Assembly: GCA_038124025.1 (NCBI GenBank)
Contig: JAYPBC010000039.1
Location: forward strand, 1 to 15,216
Length of the DNA: 15,216 nt
Direction of reading: 5' to 3'
Origin: UBA1275 sp038124025
GTDB lineage: Bacteria; Bacteroidota; Rhodothermia; Balneolales; Balneolaceae
Numbering within the stretch: the first letter of the stretch is position 1; the number at the start of each line of letters is the position of its first letter. The notes under the pieces are model-generated. The model was not told the DNA's origin and did not search any database. It worked only from the letters and a program-made list of their open reading frames with translations. Made by a program: the position numbers and the translations under genes. Positions 6,585-14,409 of the stretch are shown here, one piece after another.

Positions 6585-8405
6585 TTATTCTTTTGGTTCA
6601 GTTGACCTCAAAGATGGAACATGCTCAATAAATACGGATGAATTAACGTGGCTGTTACGAAAATCAATGGTGAACGCATGTCCTCGGTAAGGGGTAGATT
6701 TCTTAACTCTGTTTTTTAATGCGGTGGGATTTTTAGCTGAATAGAGTTCGCGCATAACATAATGGGCAACATCGTAGCCTATAAAACTAAAATTAGTGGG
6801 TGGGTTTCCAAATCGTTCTTCGTATGAAGCCGCAAGTTGTTTGGTATTAGTTTGGGTAGTATCAATAGAAAAGCCTCTACTAAAGTATAGGTCGGTTTCT
6901 GGAAGTCTTGTTGTATTAATGGTAACACCACCCCATTCCTCCGAGCCTAGGATGTCTACCGTGCTTTGCATGGCTTCTAAATCGGTAAGTAATGATTCAA
7001 TCAATGTTTGAGCAATAGTACCAGTAAATGGAGCATACACAGCGTCAATGATGGTTACACTATCTAATGTATCAGTAGTGAAATATTGGGTAAAATCTGT
7101 AATTCCATAGCCTAGTTCTTCTAGATTTTCAACAAAATCGTATGCGACAAATGCTCCCAAGCGTTCAGATTCTCTGAGAAAGGAGTGTGCAGCTGCTTCG
7201 CCCAAACTTCCTTGTTCAGCAATAATACCTAGGGTATCATAACCGAGAGTTTCTACGGCATATTTAGCTATCTTAGCTCCTTGAGAACTAAAACTAGGAT
7301 TAACCTGAAACATATAGTTGTTATGCAGATCTAGACTATCAGCGTTTGCTAAGGGCAGAAAAAGCGGAGTATCATATTTCTCTGCCAGAGGTGCATAATA
7401 GGGAGCCTCATTCGAAAACAAAGGACCAATGATGGCGTCGACTCGATCTGCAATAATAAGAGAAGAAAGTTGAGTATGTGCAAAGTGTTCATAATTTGAG
7501 TTTTGTGCACTTACTTCGCTGCTGGTCAAGGTGCTGTCTGTGGTTGATTTGTATATCAGGAACATCTTAGCATCAGGGGTATTTGCATTAAATTCTTCTG
7601 CTGCAAATGACATTCCTTCATATAGATCTTGTACTACTGCATATCTTGGGTCGTCAATCGTATAGGTGGGTAAGAGTACACCCAATCGGTAATGAAATCC
7701 ATCTGGTGCACTATACCGTTTAACTGGATTATACCTATTTTGATATTGTACGGGAGTAGATAATAGTCGTCTAATCCGACTTAAACCCAAGATATTACTC
7801 TCATTTGACACTTCAGCTACTTGTTCTACTTCCGCTAGTAATGAATGAGCAAGCTCATAAGGAATGGTATACATCAGTTCTTCAAGTATACTCGCTTTCA
7901 GTGGAATAGGGTTTGTATTGGTAAGTATTTGAACTAAATCAGCTGGGCTTAGATACCCTAATATATCTTCAACAAGATTTGCTGCTCTATTGAGTTGATC
8001 TTCGGATGTGTTTGACTCAATGGTGAGCTGATAAGCTTGCTCTAAAGCAACGGCATAATTATCTAAATAGAATAGTAGTTTAGCCTTTGCAATACGTGCC
8101 TCTGTATTCCACCAGCTAGGTTCATCCGTATTCTTAGTGTCGGTGAGTTCGGAAAAATATATTAAGGATTGATTATAATCCCCTAATCGCAGATAACTAC
8201 TAGCGAGGTAATAGTATTCGGCTTCGTTGCTGGGAGAGGAATATTGCTGGATGATTATACTATCTAGTCCCTGCTCATATAAGCTTAGTAATTCTTGATC
8301 TGCTGTTGGTTGTGGTAAAGTTTGAGCTTCTATCGTAGTATACGACCCTATCGATATCAAAGTAATGATGAAAGAGAGTTGAAAATAGATAACCAATTTG
8401 GTCAT
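6585..8405 (-). CDS. TPR plus type-1 periplasmic-binding-fold protein (penicillin-binding-protein activator-like)
   Basis: A 606-residue exported protein. The signal peptide spans residues 1-28 (ending IEAQ) and there is no lipobox cysteine. Residues about 35-210 are helical and TPR-like (e.g. AEYYYLASSYLRLGDYNQSL and a second pair near 100-125). Residues about 238-595 resemble type-1 periplasmic-binding proteins: FHYRLGVLLPTY, DLYEGMSFAAEEFNA, AIIGPLFSNEAPYYAPLAEKY and NFSFIGYDVAHYVMREL. The same order of domains occurs in E. coli LpoA, which activates PBP1A, and in related proteins annotated as activators or amino-acid-binding proteins. No ABC permease or ATPase genes are nearby, and the gene lies tail to tail with mltG, which favours a cell-wall role over uptake. 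It follows guaA by 12 nt. Architecture is well supported; function is inference. Confidence 0.8.
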   Translation of the reverse strand: MTKLVIYFQLSFIITLISIGSYTTIEAQTLPQPTADQELLSLYEQGLDSIIIQQYSSPSNEAEYYYLASSYLRLGDYNQSLIYFSELTDTKNTDEPSWWNTEARIAKAKLLFYLDNYAVALEQAYQLTIESNTSEDQLNRAANLVEDILGYLSPADLVQILTNTNPIPLKASILEELMYTIPYELAHSLLAEVEQVAEVSNESNILGLSRIRRLLSTPVQYQNRYNPVKRYSAPDGFHYRLGVLLPTYTIDDPRYAVVQDLYEGMSFAAEEFNANTPDAKMFLIYKSTTDSTLTSSEVSAQNSNYEHFAHTQLSSLIIADRVDAIIGPLFSNEAPYYAPLAEKYDTPLFLPLANADSLDLHNNYMFQVNPSFSSQGAKIAKYAVETLGYDTLGIIAEQGSLGEAAAHSFLRESERLGAFVAYDFVENLEELGYGITDFTQYFTTDTLDSVTIIDAVYAPFTGTIAQTLIESLLTDLEAMQSTVDILGSEEWGGVTINTTRLPETDLYFSRGFSIDTTQTNTKQLAASYEERFGNPPTNFSFIGYDVAHYVMRELYSAKNPTALKNRVKKSTPYRGHAFTIDFRNSHVNSSVFIEHVPSLRSTEPKE

Positions 8406-8417
8406 AGTCTAGTTGTT

Positions 8418-9965
8418 TTATTCCCACTCAATGGTAGCGGGTGGTTTTGAGCTAATATCATACACCACTCGATTAACCCCATTTACTTCATTTATAATAC
8501 GATTGGATACATCAGCTAGAAAATCATAGGGTAATCGAGCCCAATCGGCGGTCATGCCATAGGTTGAGGTTACCGCTCGCAACGCAATAGTGTACTCATA
8601 GGTTCGTTCATCTCCCATAACACCCACACTTTGCACAGGTAAAAGTACTGCTAGTGCTTGCCAGGTTTCATTATATAGACCAGATTCACGTAAAGATTGA
8701 ATAAAGATTGCATCGGATTCTCGCAAAATATTAAGCTTTTTAGGGCTAAGTTCACCCAGTACTCGTATGCCTAAGCCAGGTCCAGGGAATGGATGTCTAT
8801 CGATGAAATGATCAGGAATACCCAATGCTCGGCCCACAACGCGCACTTCATCTTTGAATAATTCTCGTACTGGTTCTATGAGCTTAAGTTTCATTTTATC
8901 TGGTAAACCACCCACATTATGATGTGATTTAATAGTTGCAGAAGGACCTTTAAATGAAACGCTTTCTATGACATCAGGATAAAGGGTACCTTGCGCGAGG
9001 AATTTAAAGGAATCCAACTCGTTAACCTCTTGGTCAAACACATCAATAAAGGTTTTGCCTATAATCTTTCTCTTTGTCTCTGGATCCGAAACCCCGGTTA
9101 ATCGATCTATGAATAATGCAGAAGCATCAACTCCTTTGACCGGTAACTGTAATTGCTCTTTGTACAGTCGTAAAACATCCCCAAATTCATTTTTTCGTAA
9201 TAATCCATTATCTACAAACACACATAACAGTTGATCACCTATTGCTTTGTGCAAAAGCGTCGCAACTACGGTAGAATCTACTCCACCTGAAAGTGCGCAG
9301 AGAACCTTATCATCGCGAACTTGACTTCGTATGGCTTCAGTTTGTTCTTCAATGAAAGAGGAAGCGGTCCAATCTCCCGCTAAACCACAAATACCTAATG
9401 CAAAATTACGTAGTAATTCTTTGCCAAATTCAGTGTGTGCAACCTCTGGATGAAACTGTACTCCATAAATAGGCTTGAAATGATGCTTTACAGCTGCCAC
9501 ATGAGCATTTTTGGTATGGGCAATAATTTCCAGATTGGAATCTAGCTCTTTAATATGATCTCCATGCGACATCCACACTACTGATTCCTGTGGAATATTG
9601 TTTAGCAGATCGCTTCCATTGTCAATAATCAAATGAGCTCTACCGTATTCTCTTTTTTCCGCTCTTTCCACAGAGCCGGGTTTTAGGGTATGAGATAGTA
9701 ATTGCAAACCATAACATATCCCCAGGATAGGAGTACCAAAGTCTAGAATTTCAGGTAGAAGATAAGGGGCTCCATCATCATTAACACTCATGGGTCCACC
9801 TGACAAAATAATTCCAGAGGGTTTAGGGGTAGTAATTAGACTTAAATCTACATTGTAAGGGTGAATTTCACAGTAGATATTAAGTTCTCTAAGTCGTCTA
9901 GCTATCAGTTGGGTTAGTTGAGAACCGTAATCTAAAATTAGTATCCATTCATTATGACGACTCAT
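8418..9965 (-). CDS. guaA: GMP synthase (glutamine-hydrolysing)
   Basis: A 515-residue enzyme converting XMP to GMP using glutamine and ATP, the last step of guanine nucleotide synthesis. The N-terminal class I amidotransferase has ILDYGSQ, the nucleophile C84 in GICYGLQLL, and H172/E174 in FHPEV, completing the triad. The ATP-pyrophosphatase domain carries the P-loop SGGVDST at 226-232. The dimerisation domain includes HPFPGPGLGIR and ends with the family terminus NRVVYDISSKPPATIEWE. Length and all key residues are normal. It lies 5 nt after gcvH and 12 nt before the TPR/periplasmic-binding gene, so it is probably part of the efp-accBC-gcvH transcript. No purine-responsive riboswitch is visible directly upstream, because the gap is only 5 nt. 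Confidence 0.98.
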   Translation of the reverse strand: MSRHNEWILILDYGSQLTQLIARRLRELNIYCEIHPYNVDLSLITTPKPSGIILSGGPMSVNDDGAPYLLPEILDFGTPILGICYGLQLLSHTLKPGSVERAEKREYGRAHLIIDNGSDLLNNIPQESVVWMSHGDHIKELDSNLEIIAHTKNAHVAAVKHHFKPIYGVQFHPEVAHTEFGKELLRNFALGICGLAGDWTASSFIEEQTEAIRSQVRDDKVLCALSGGVDSTVVATLLHKAIGDQLLCVFVDNGLLRKNEFGDVLRLYKEQLQLPVKGVDASALFIDRLTGVSDPETKRKIIGKTFIDVFDQEVNELDSFKFLAQGTLYPDVIESVSFKGPSATIKSHHNVGGLPDKMKLKLIEPVRELFKDEVRVVGRALGIPDHFIDRHPFPGPGLGIRVLGELSPKKLNILRESDAIFIQSLRESGLYNETWQALAVLLPVQSVGVMGDERTYEYTIALRAVTSTYGMTADWARLPYDFLADVSNRIINEVNGVNRVVYDISSKPPATIEWE

Positions 9966-9970
9966 ACTAA

Positions 9971-10348
9971 TTAAATAAGAGCTTGATACGCTTCTGAATC
10001 TAATAATTCGAACTGTTGATCTGGATTTGCTATAGTAATTTTGATCATCCAGCCTTGCCCGTAGGGATCATCATTAACTAATTCAGGCTCATCTTCAAGG
10101 GCTTCGTTGATTTCAATGATCTCACCATCCAGAGGGGCATAAAGGTCGGATACGGTTTTTACGGCTTCTACCGTGCCAAAAGTATCCTCTTTTTCACACT
10201 CATCACCAATATCATTTAATTCTACGAAAACTATATCGCCTAACTCGCTTTGCGCAAAATCAGTTATTCCAATAGTAGCCGTTCCGTCATCGTGAATGTG
10301 AATCCATTCATGATCTTTAGTGTAAAATAAATGATTAGGTGTATTCAT
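9971..10348 (-). CDS. gcvH: Glycine cleavage system H protein
   Basis: A 125-residue lipoyl carrier that shuttles the aminomethyl group between the P, T and L proteins of glycine cleavage, and in many bacteria also acts as a relay in lipoate assembly. The lipoylation lysine is K64 in FGTVEAVKTVSDLYAPLDG. Also typical are YTKDHEWIHI near the start, GITDFAQSELGDIVFVEL, and the C-terminal DDPYGQGWMIKI. Length is normal. It is 30 nt after accC and 5 nt before guaA. No gcvP, gcvT or lipoate-handling genes are in the window, so it is separated from its usual partners here. Cytoplasmic; identification is secure. Confidence 0.97.
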   Translation of the reverse strand: MNTPNHLFYTKDHEWIHIHDDGTATIGITDFAQSELGDIVFVELNDIGDECEKEDTFGTVEAVKTVSDLYAPLDGEIIEINEALEDEPELVNDDPYGQGWMIKITIANPDQQFELLDSEAYQALI

Positions 10349-10378
10349 AAATGCAATTATTAGAGAATTCTGGGTTTA

Positions 10379-11722
10379 TCACGCTTTATAGGTGAAAGAA
10401 GTTTCTAGGTATTTGGTACTCACAGAGCCTTTATTAAAATTGGGATCATCCATTAATTGAATATGATATGGAATGGTTGTCTTAATTCCCTCAATAATAA
10501 ACTCTTGAAGTGCTCTTCGCATCTTGATAATGGCCTCTGGTCTTGTTTTCGCAGTAACTATCAGCTTGGCAATCATTGAGTCATAATTTGGTGGAATCCG
10601 ATAACCAGAATAGGCATGGGTATCCAATCGGACTCCTTGGCCTCCAGGAGGATGGAAGACTGTGATTTCACCCGCAGAAGGTCGGAAATTAAATTCAGGA
10701 TCTTCTGCATTAATTCGACATTCAATGGAGTGGCCCGTTAGCTGTACTTGGTAGTCTGCGATGGACTCACCTGCTGCGACCTTAATCTGTTCCTCTATGA
10801 GGTCATAACCGGTTATTTGCTCAGTGACTGGATGTTCAACTTGAATTCTGGTATTCATTTCCATAAAATAGAAATTAAGCTCATCGTCGACCAGAAACTC
10901 TACGGTACCTGCACCTTCGTATTGCACAGACAAAGCGGCGTTTACTGCGGCTTCACCCATTCTTTGCCGTAGATCTGAGGTAACAAGTGGAGAGGGTGCC
11001 TCCTCTAAGATTTTTTGATGCCTGCGTTGTAGCGAACAATCTCGTTCTCCGAGTGAGATAGCGTGGCCATGCTGATCTGCTAACACCTGAATTTCAACAT
11101 GATGTGGGTTTTGCACAAAGCGTTCAATATACACTTCGGAATTATTAAAAGCCGTTTCAGCTTCATTTCGACACATCTCAAAATTTTTCTGGAGTTCAGT
11201 AGCGTCCATTACCACTCTCATTCCACGTCCACCACCTCCCGCAGAGGCTTTTACGATGACTGGGAAACCAATATGATCACAAACTACTTTTGCTTCTTCG
11301 TACGAAGAAACAACGCCATCACTGCCTGGAACAACGGGTACTTTGTTATTGATCATTGTTGCTTTAGCAATAGCTTTATCACCCATAGATGATATGGCCT
11401 CAGGTGATGGTCCAATAAACTTTATGTTATGTTCTTCACAAATTCTTGAGAATTCGGCATTCTCAGCCAAAAATCCATATCCTGGATGAATAGCATCTGC
11501 ATTTGTGATTTCAGCAGCAGCTAATATGGATGGTATTTTCAAATAGCTATCTTTGCTCGAAGCTGGACCTATGCACACAGCCTCATCGGCAAATTTAACA
11601 TGTAAGCTATCTCTATCGGCGGTTGAGTATACGGCCACTGTCGGAATACCCATTTCCTTGCATGTACGAATAATACGTAAGGCTATTTCACCTCTATTCG
11701 CAATTAAGATTTTGTTAAACAT
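10379..11722 (-). CDS. accC: Biotin carboxylase subunit of acetyl-CoA carboxylase
   Basis: A 447-residue ATP-grasp enzyme that carboxylates the biotin on AccB using bicarbonate and ATP, the first half-reaction of fatty-acid synthesis. The N-terminal domain starts MFNKILIANRGEIALRIIR. HPGYGFLAENAEF begins at residue 79, and the ATP-binding lysines K116 and K158 flank the Gly-rich loop ASAGGGGRGMR. The active-site block EMNTRIQVEHPVTEQ is at 288-302, with E288, N290, R292 and E296 in the same positions as in the E. coli enzyme. Length matches the roughly 449 residues of E. coli AccC, so this is the stand-alone subunit, not a fused pyruvate or propionyl-CoA carboxylase. It lies 5 nt after accB and is almost certainly co-transcribed. 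Carboxyltransferase subunits are not in the window. Confidence 0.98.
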   Translation of the reverse strand: MFNKILIANRGEIALRIIRTCKEMGIPTVAVYSTADRDSLHVKFADEAVCIGPASSKDSYLKIPSILAAAEITNADAIHPGYGFLAENAEFSRICEEHNIKFIGPSPEAISSMGDKAIAKATMINNKVPVVPGSDGVVSSYEEAKVVCDHIGFPVIVKASAGGGGRGMRVVMDATELQKNFEMCRNEAETAFNNSEVYIERFVQNPHHVEIQVLADQHGHAISLGERDCSLQRRHQKILEEAPSPLVTSDLRQRMGEAAVNAALSVQYEGAGTVEFLVDDELNFYFMEMNTRIQVEHPVTEQITGYDLIEEQIKVAAGESIADYQVQLTGHSIECRINAEDPEFNFRPSAGEITVFHPPGGQGVRLDTHAYSGYRIPPNYDSMIAKLIVTAKTRPEAIIKMRRALQEFIIEGIKTTIPYHIQLMDDPNFNKGSVSTKYLETSFTYKA

Positions 11723-11727
11723 CTAAA

Positions 11728-12192
11728 TTAGTCTTTTGATATTGAAAACAATGCTTGTCCAAATTCTACCGGAGTTCCATCAGATACCAATATCTCGGTT
11801 ATTGTACCCGCACAATCTGATTCAATTTCATTCATAATCTTCATGGCCTCGATGATGCATAACGTTTGCCCCGCATGAACCTTGTCACCTACCTTTACAA
11901 ATGGATCCGAATCGGGAGAAGGGGCTTGGTAAAATGTTCCAACTATAGGCGCATCAATACTGTTTGATGAATTACCTGTAGAACTAGACGGTGCTGAAGA
12001 GTCTACATGTTGTGCTATAGTAGGTGTGGTTGCCTGAGGGGTTTGAGCCACGACTGGTTGAGTGTAGCTAATTTGTGCGCTTTCAGAGAGTTTTTTTACT
12101 TTGATCTTGAAATCACCTTCTTCAATGGCTACTTCATTTACGTCACTAGCTGCTATAAGATCGATAATCTTTTTTACTAATTTTAAGTCCAT
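11728..12192 (-). CDS. accB: Biotin carboxyl carrier protein of acetyl-CoA carboxylase
   Basis: A 154-residue carrier that holds biotin for AccC and the carboxyltransferase. The N-terminal helix (MDLKLVKKIIDLIAAS) and short strand region are typical. Residues about 40-80 form a Pro/Thr/Gln/Ser-rich flexible linker. The biotinyl domain covers 80-154, with the biotinylated K118 in IIEAMKIMNEIES. The APIVGTFYQAPSPDSDPFVKVGD segment contains the acetyl-CoA carboxylase-type 'thumb', which separates it from other biotin carriers. Length is normal. It precedes accC by 5 nt and follows efp after a 133-nt gap, matching the efp-accB-accC order common in bacteria. Confidence 0.97.
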   Translation of the reverse strand: MDLKLVKKIIDLIAASDVNEVAIEEGDFKIKVKKLSESAQISYTQPVVAQTPQATTPTIAQHVDSSAPSSSTGNSSNSIDAPIVGTFYQAPSPDSDPFVKVGDKVHAGQTLCIIEAMKIMNEIESDCAGTITEILVSDGTPVEFGQALFSISKD

Positions 12193-12325
12193 AATAGGTA
12201 GTTAGCTCTTTCTAAATTAATGTAGATTTTTGGTACGGATAACCAACTACTAAGTCGGTTAGTCCATCACCTGTAAATATTTCTTAGACTACTTATCGAA
12301 AGTAGAATGGTTTAGGTGGTTACGT
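12193..12325 (-). promoter_or_regulatory. accB leader: gap between efp and accB with two inverted repeats
   Basis: This is the only sizeable gap inside the efp-to-guaA run. Two inverted repeats are visible. The first pairs 12237-12244 with 12257-12265 (TAACC/GGTTA plus GGA/TCC around a one-base bulge, 12-nt loop). The second pairs CTACTT (12289-12294) with AAGTAG (12300-12305) around a 5-nt loop. Neither is followed by a T-run on the minus strand, so I do not call a terminator. They may form structure in the accB leader or be chance. A separate accB promoter could lie here but I see no convincing -35/-10 pair. Confidence 0.3.
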
Positions 12326-12895
12326 TTATTTTGCTCGTTCTAAGTAGGTCCCATTCCTAGTATCAACTTTTATTAATTCACCTTCATTGACAAAAAGTGG
12401 CACATTGACCACCGCACCTGATTCTAATGTAGCTGGCTTAGAACCACCTTGAGCAGTATCACCTTTAACACCAGGATCTGTTTGCTCTACTTTTAGAACT
12501 AAGTGAGCGGGTGGTTCTGCATATAGCACCTGTTCATCGTCGGCATTAAATAGAATGGTACAGTTTTGACCTTCTATTAAAAAATCTTTGCGTTCTACTT
12601 GATGTGGGAATACTGGAATTTGCTCAAATGTTTGATTATTCATGAAATAGAACGATTCACCATCGTTGTATAAATACTGATATTCTCTAGATTCAACACG
12701 AACAGCTTCAGTTTTTTCGCCAGATCGCCATGTTTTATCAATATTTTTCTCGTTTACTATACCTTTTAATTTAGTGCGGACAAATGCGGGTCCTTTACCT
12801 GGTTTCACATGTTGAAATTCAGTAATGGCGTATAAAACGCCATCCAAATTTAAAACCATCCCATTACGGAAATCAGCAGTAGAGACTTTGGACAT
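12326..12895 (-). CDS. efp: Translation elongation factor P
   Basis: A 189-residue factor that binds the ribosome between the P and E sites and relieves stalling at proline stretches. It has the usual three-domain layout: an N-terminal KOW-like domain beginning MSKVSTADFRNGMVL, then two OB-type domains, with the C-terminal signature around VNEGELIKVDTRNGTYLERAK. The loop HVKPGKGPAFVRTK carries K34 at the position that is beta-lysylated in E. coli, suggesting lysine-type modification; the modifying enzymes are not in the window. Length is normal. It is the first gene of the minus-strand housekeeping run, and the 75-nt AT-rich gap upstream (12896-12970) probably holds its promoter, though no clear boxes stand out. 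Confidence 0.97.
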   Translation of the reverse strand: MSKVSTADFRNGMVLNLDGVLYAITEFQHVKPGKGPAFVRTKLKGIVNEKNIDKTWRSGEKTEAVRVESREYQYLYNDGESFYFMNNQTFEQIPVFPHQVERKDFLIEGQNCTILFNADDEQVLYAEPPAHLVLKVEQTDPGVKGDTAQGGSKPATLESGAVVNVPLFVNEGELIKVDTRNGTYLERAK

Positions 12896-12970
12896 CTAGT
12901 AGAGTTAAGTTTATAGATATTTAAAAATAAAGCTACTTAGCCTGACTAACAAGTTTTAAGCAAATAAACT

Positions 12971-14317
12971 CTATAAGAAGTTGCTGATAATATTATATGC
13001 TATTGCGGCCGGGCAAATTAGATATAAAAATACAGGCCAAACTTTAGCAAATAGACTTTCTTTAATGTTTGGAAAGCCATTCTCTAGTTCATTAAACGCT
13101 TGTTCTTTTTTCCATACAAAGGCTATGAACAAACAGATAAGTAAGCCTCCTATTGGTAATCCTAAGTCACTAAAGATATAACTAAAGCTACCTATTAAGC
13201 TTGTTTTGAAGGCTATGATAACTGAGATAAATGCAACTCCAAGCCCTACCATCCATGCAGCCTTTGAGCGTTCCATTTGGTGCTCATCGATCACATACGA
13301 TACCGGCACTTCCAGTAATGAAATCGTGGATGTTAAGGCAGCAATACTCAAAAGTAAGAAAAAGACAACGCCTAGGATTAAACCGACAAACCCACCAATT
13401 GTATGAAAAAGTGCCGGAAGAATTTGAAACACCAAATCAGTACTTGATGCGAGTTGATCGCCTACAAATATTTCTATTCCCGCGCTTCTAGCAACATACA
13501 TTGCAGGTATGATGAGAAGGCCCGCCAAGAAGGCAATCCCCACATCTGCTAATGTTACAAATGCAGCTACTTGGGGAATGTTTTCTTGTTTACTCAGGTA
13601 AGAACCATAAGTAATCAATGCACCCATTCCTAGAGATAAGGAAAAGAAAGCCTGTCCCATAGCCGAAAAAATTAGGTCGGTAGTAATGCGTGAAAAATCC
13701 GGTAACAGATATTCTCTAACCCCATCCATGGCACCATCTTGCGTAAGCACATAGAGAATCATAGTAATTATGATCCCAATAAGCAGAGGCATCATAGTTT
13801 TGGTAGCTTTTTCGATACCATCGCTTACTCCACCTGTAATAATCTTAATGGTAGCTAGCATAAAAATAACGGCTAATAATGCGTTTTTCCATCCATTCCC
13901 AGTATCCGTTAGCAACTCAGCCATTTGTGACCAACCTAAGAAATAAAAAATTTCTTCAAATGCATAACCAAACGCCCAGCCCGCAATAACAGAATAGAAG
14001 GAGAGAATCATAACCCCGCAAATCACTCCCCAGAGCCCTACTAAAGGAAAAAATTTATTGCTACTTAGGGCTTTAAATGCACCTACTGGATTTCGTCTGG
14101 ATGCACGTCCAATGCTTAATTCGGCTACCATTACTGGAAAACCGATTAAAAATGTACATAATAAGTAAATGATTAAATAAGCAGCACCACCTTCTGTAGC
14201 AACCTTAGTTGGAAAGCCCCATATATTGCCCAAACCAACGGCAGATCCAGCTGCAGCTAAAATAAAACCTAATCTTGAATTCCAGGATCCTCTTTCAGTA
14301 GAAGTTTGTATAGCCAA
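12971..14317 (-). CDS. Na+-dependent transporter of the neurotransmitter:sodium symporter (NSS/SNF) family
   Basis: A 448-residue inner-membrane symporter that uses the Na+ gradient to import a solute, usually an amino acid. The first helix carries the family signature AAGSAVGLGNIWGFPTKVA (22-40), an unwound Na+/substrate-binding helix, and is followed by EGGAAYLIIYL and PVMVAELSIGR. About eleven hydrophobic helices can be counted, ending with one near 425-448. This matches the eleven-helix bacterial subgroup (MhsT-like) rather than twelve-helix LeuT. The start codon is TTG at 14317, chosen because AAGGAG lies six bases upstream, the family normally starts about 10 residues before SWNSRLGF, and no ATG is nearby. 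The substrate cannot be read from sequence. It lies 92 nt downstream of the GH13 gene on the same strand. Confidence 0.93.
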   Translation of the reverse strand: MAIQTSTERGSWNSRLGFILAAAGSAVGLGNIWGFPTKVATEGGAAYLIIYLLCTFLIGFPVMVAELSIGRASRRNPVGAFKALSSNKFFPLVGLWGVICGVMILSFYSVIAGWAFGYAFEEIFYFLGWSQMAELLTDTGNGWKNALLAVIFMLATIKIITGGVSDGIEKATKTMMPLLIGIIITMILYVLTQDGAMDGVREYLLPDFSRITTDLIFSAMGQAFFSLSLGMGALITYGSYLSKQENIPQVAAFVTLADVGIAFLAGLLIIPAMYVARSAGIEIFVGDQLASSTDLVFQILPALFHTIGGFVGLILGVVFFLLLSIAALTSTISLLEVPVSYVIDEHQMERSKAAWMVGLGVAFISVIIAFKTSLIGSFSYIFSDLGLPIGGLLICLFIAFVWKKEQAFNELENGFPNIKESLFAKVWPVFLYLICPAAIAYNIISNFL

Positions 14318-14323
14318 TGTAAT

Positions 14324-14329
14324 CTCCTT
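14324..14329 (-). promoter_or_regulatory. Strong Shine-Dalgarno (AAGGAG) for the transporter's TTG start
   Basis: AAGGAG, preceded by an A-run, sits six bases upstream of a TTG at 14317-14315. It is the best ribosome-binding match I noticed in the window and fixes the start of the transporter, which has no suitable ATG. Most other genes here lack a recognisable Shine-Dalgarno sequence. Confidence 0.75.
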
Positions 14330-14409
14330 TTTATTTGATTGTGCTGAAAATACTTTAGTTGGTGCTGTTTTGCAATGTAGAAATTTCTGCTAAAAAGTAT
14401 AGAAGGTAC

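Noticed and set aside
6573..6597. Possible shared terminator at the mltG / TPR-binding-protein junction (AAAAGA...TCTTTT)
   Set aside because: The stem is only six A/T-rich pairs around a 5-nt loop and lies over the stop codon of the minus-strand gene; too weak to call.
10748..11392. Plus-strand frames inside accC
   Set aside because: They are antisense shadows of a full-length, residue-perfect biotin carboxylase gene.
14379..14388. Perfect 10-bp palindrome AGAAATTTCT between the GH13 and transporter genes
   Set aside because: Short, AT-rich palindromes are expected by chance at this base composition, and there is no second copy or promoter context nearby to support an operator.
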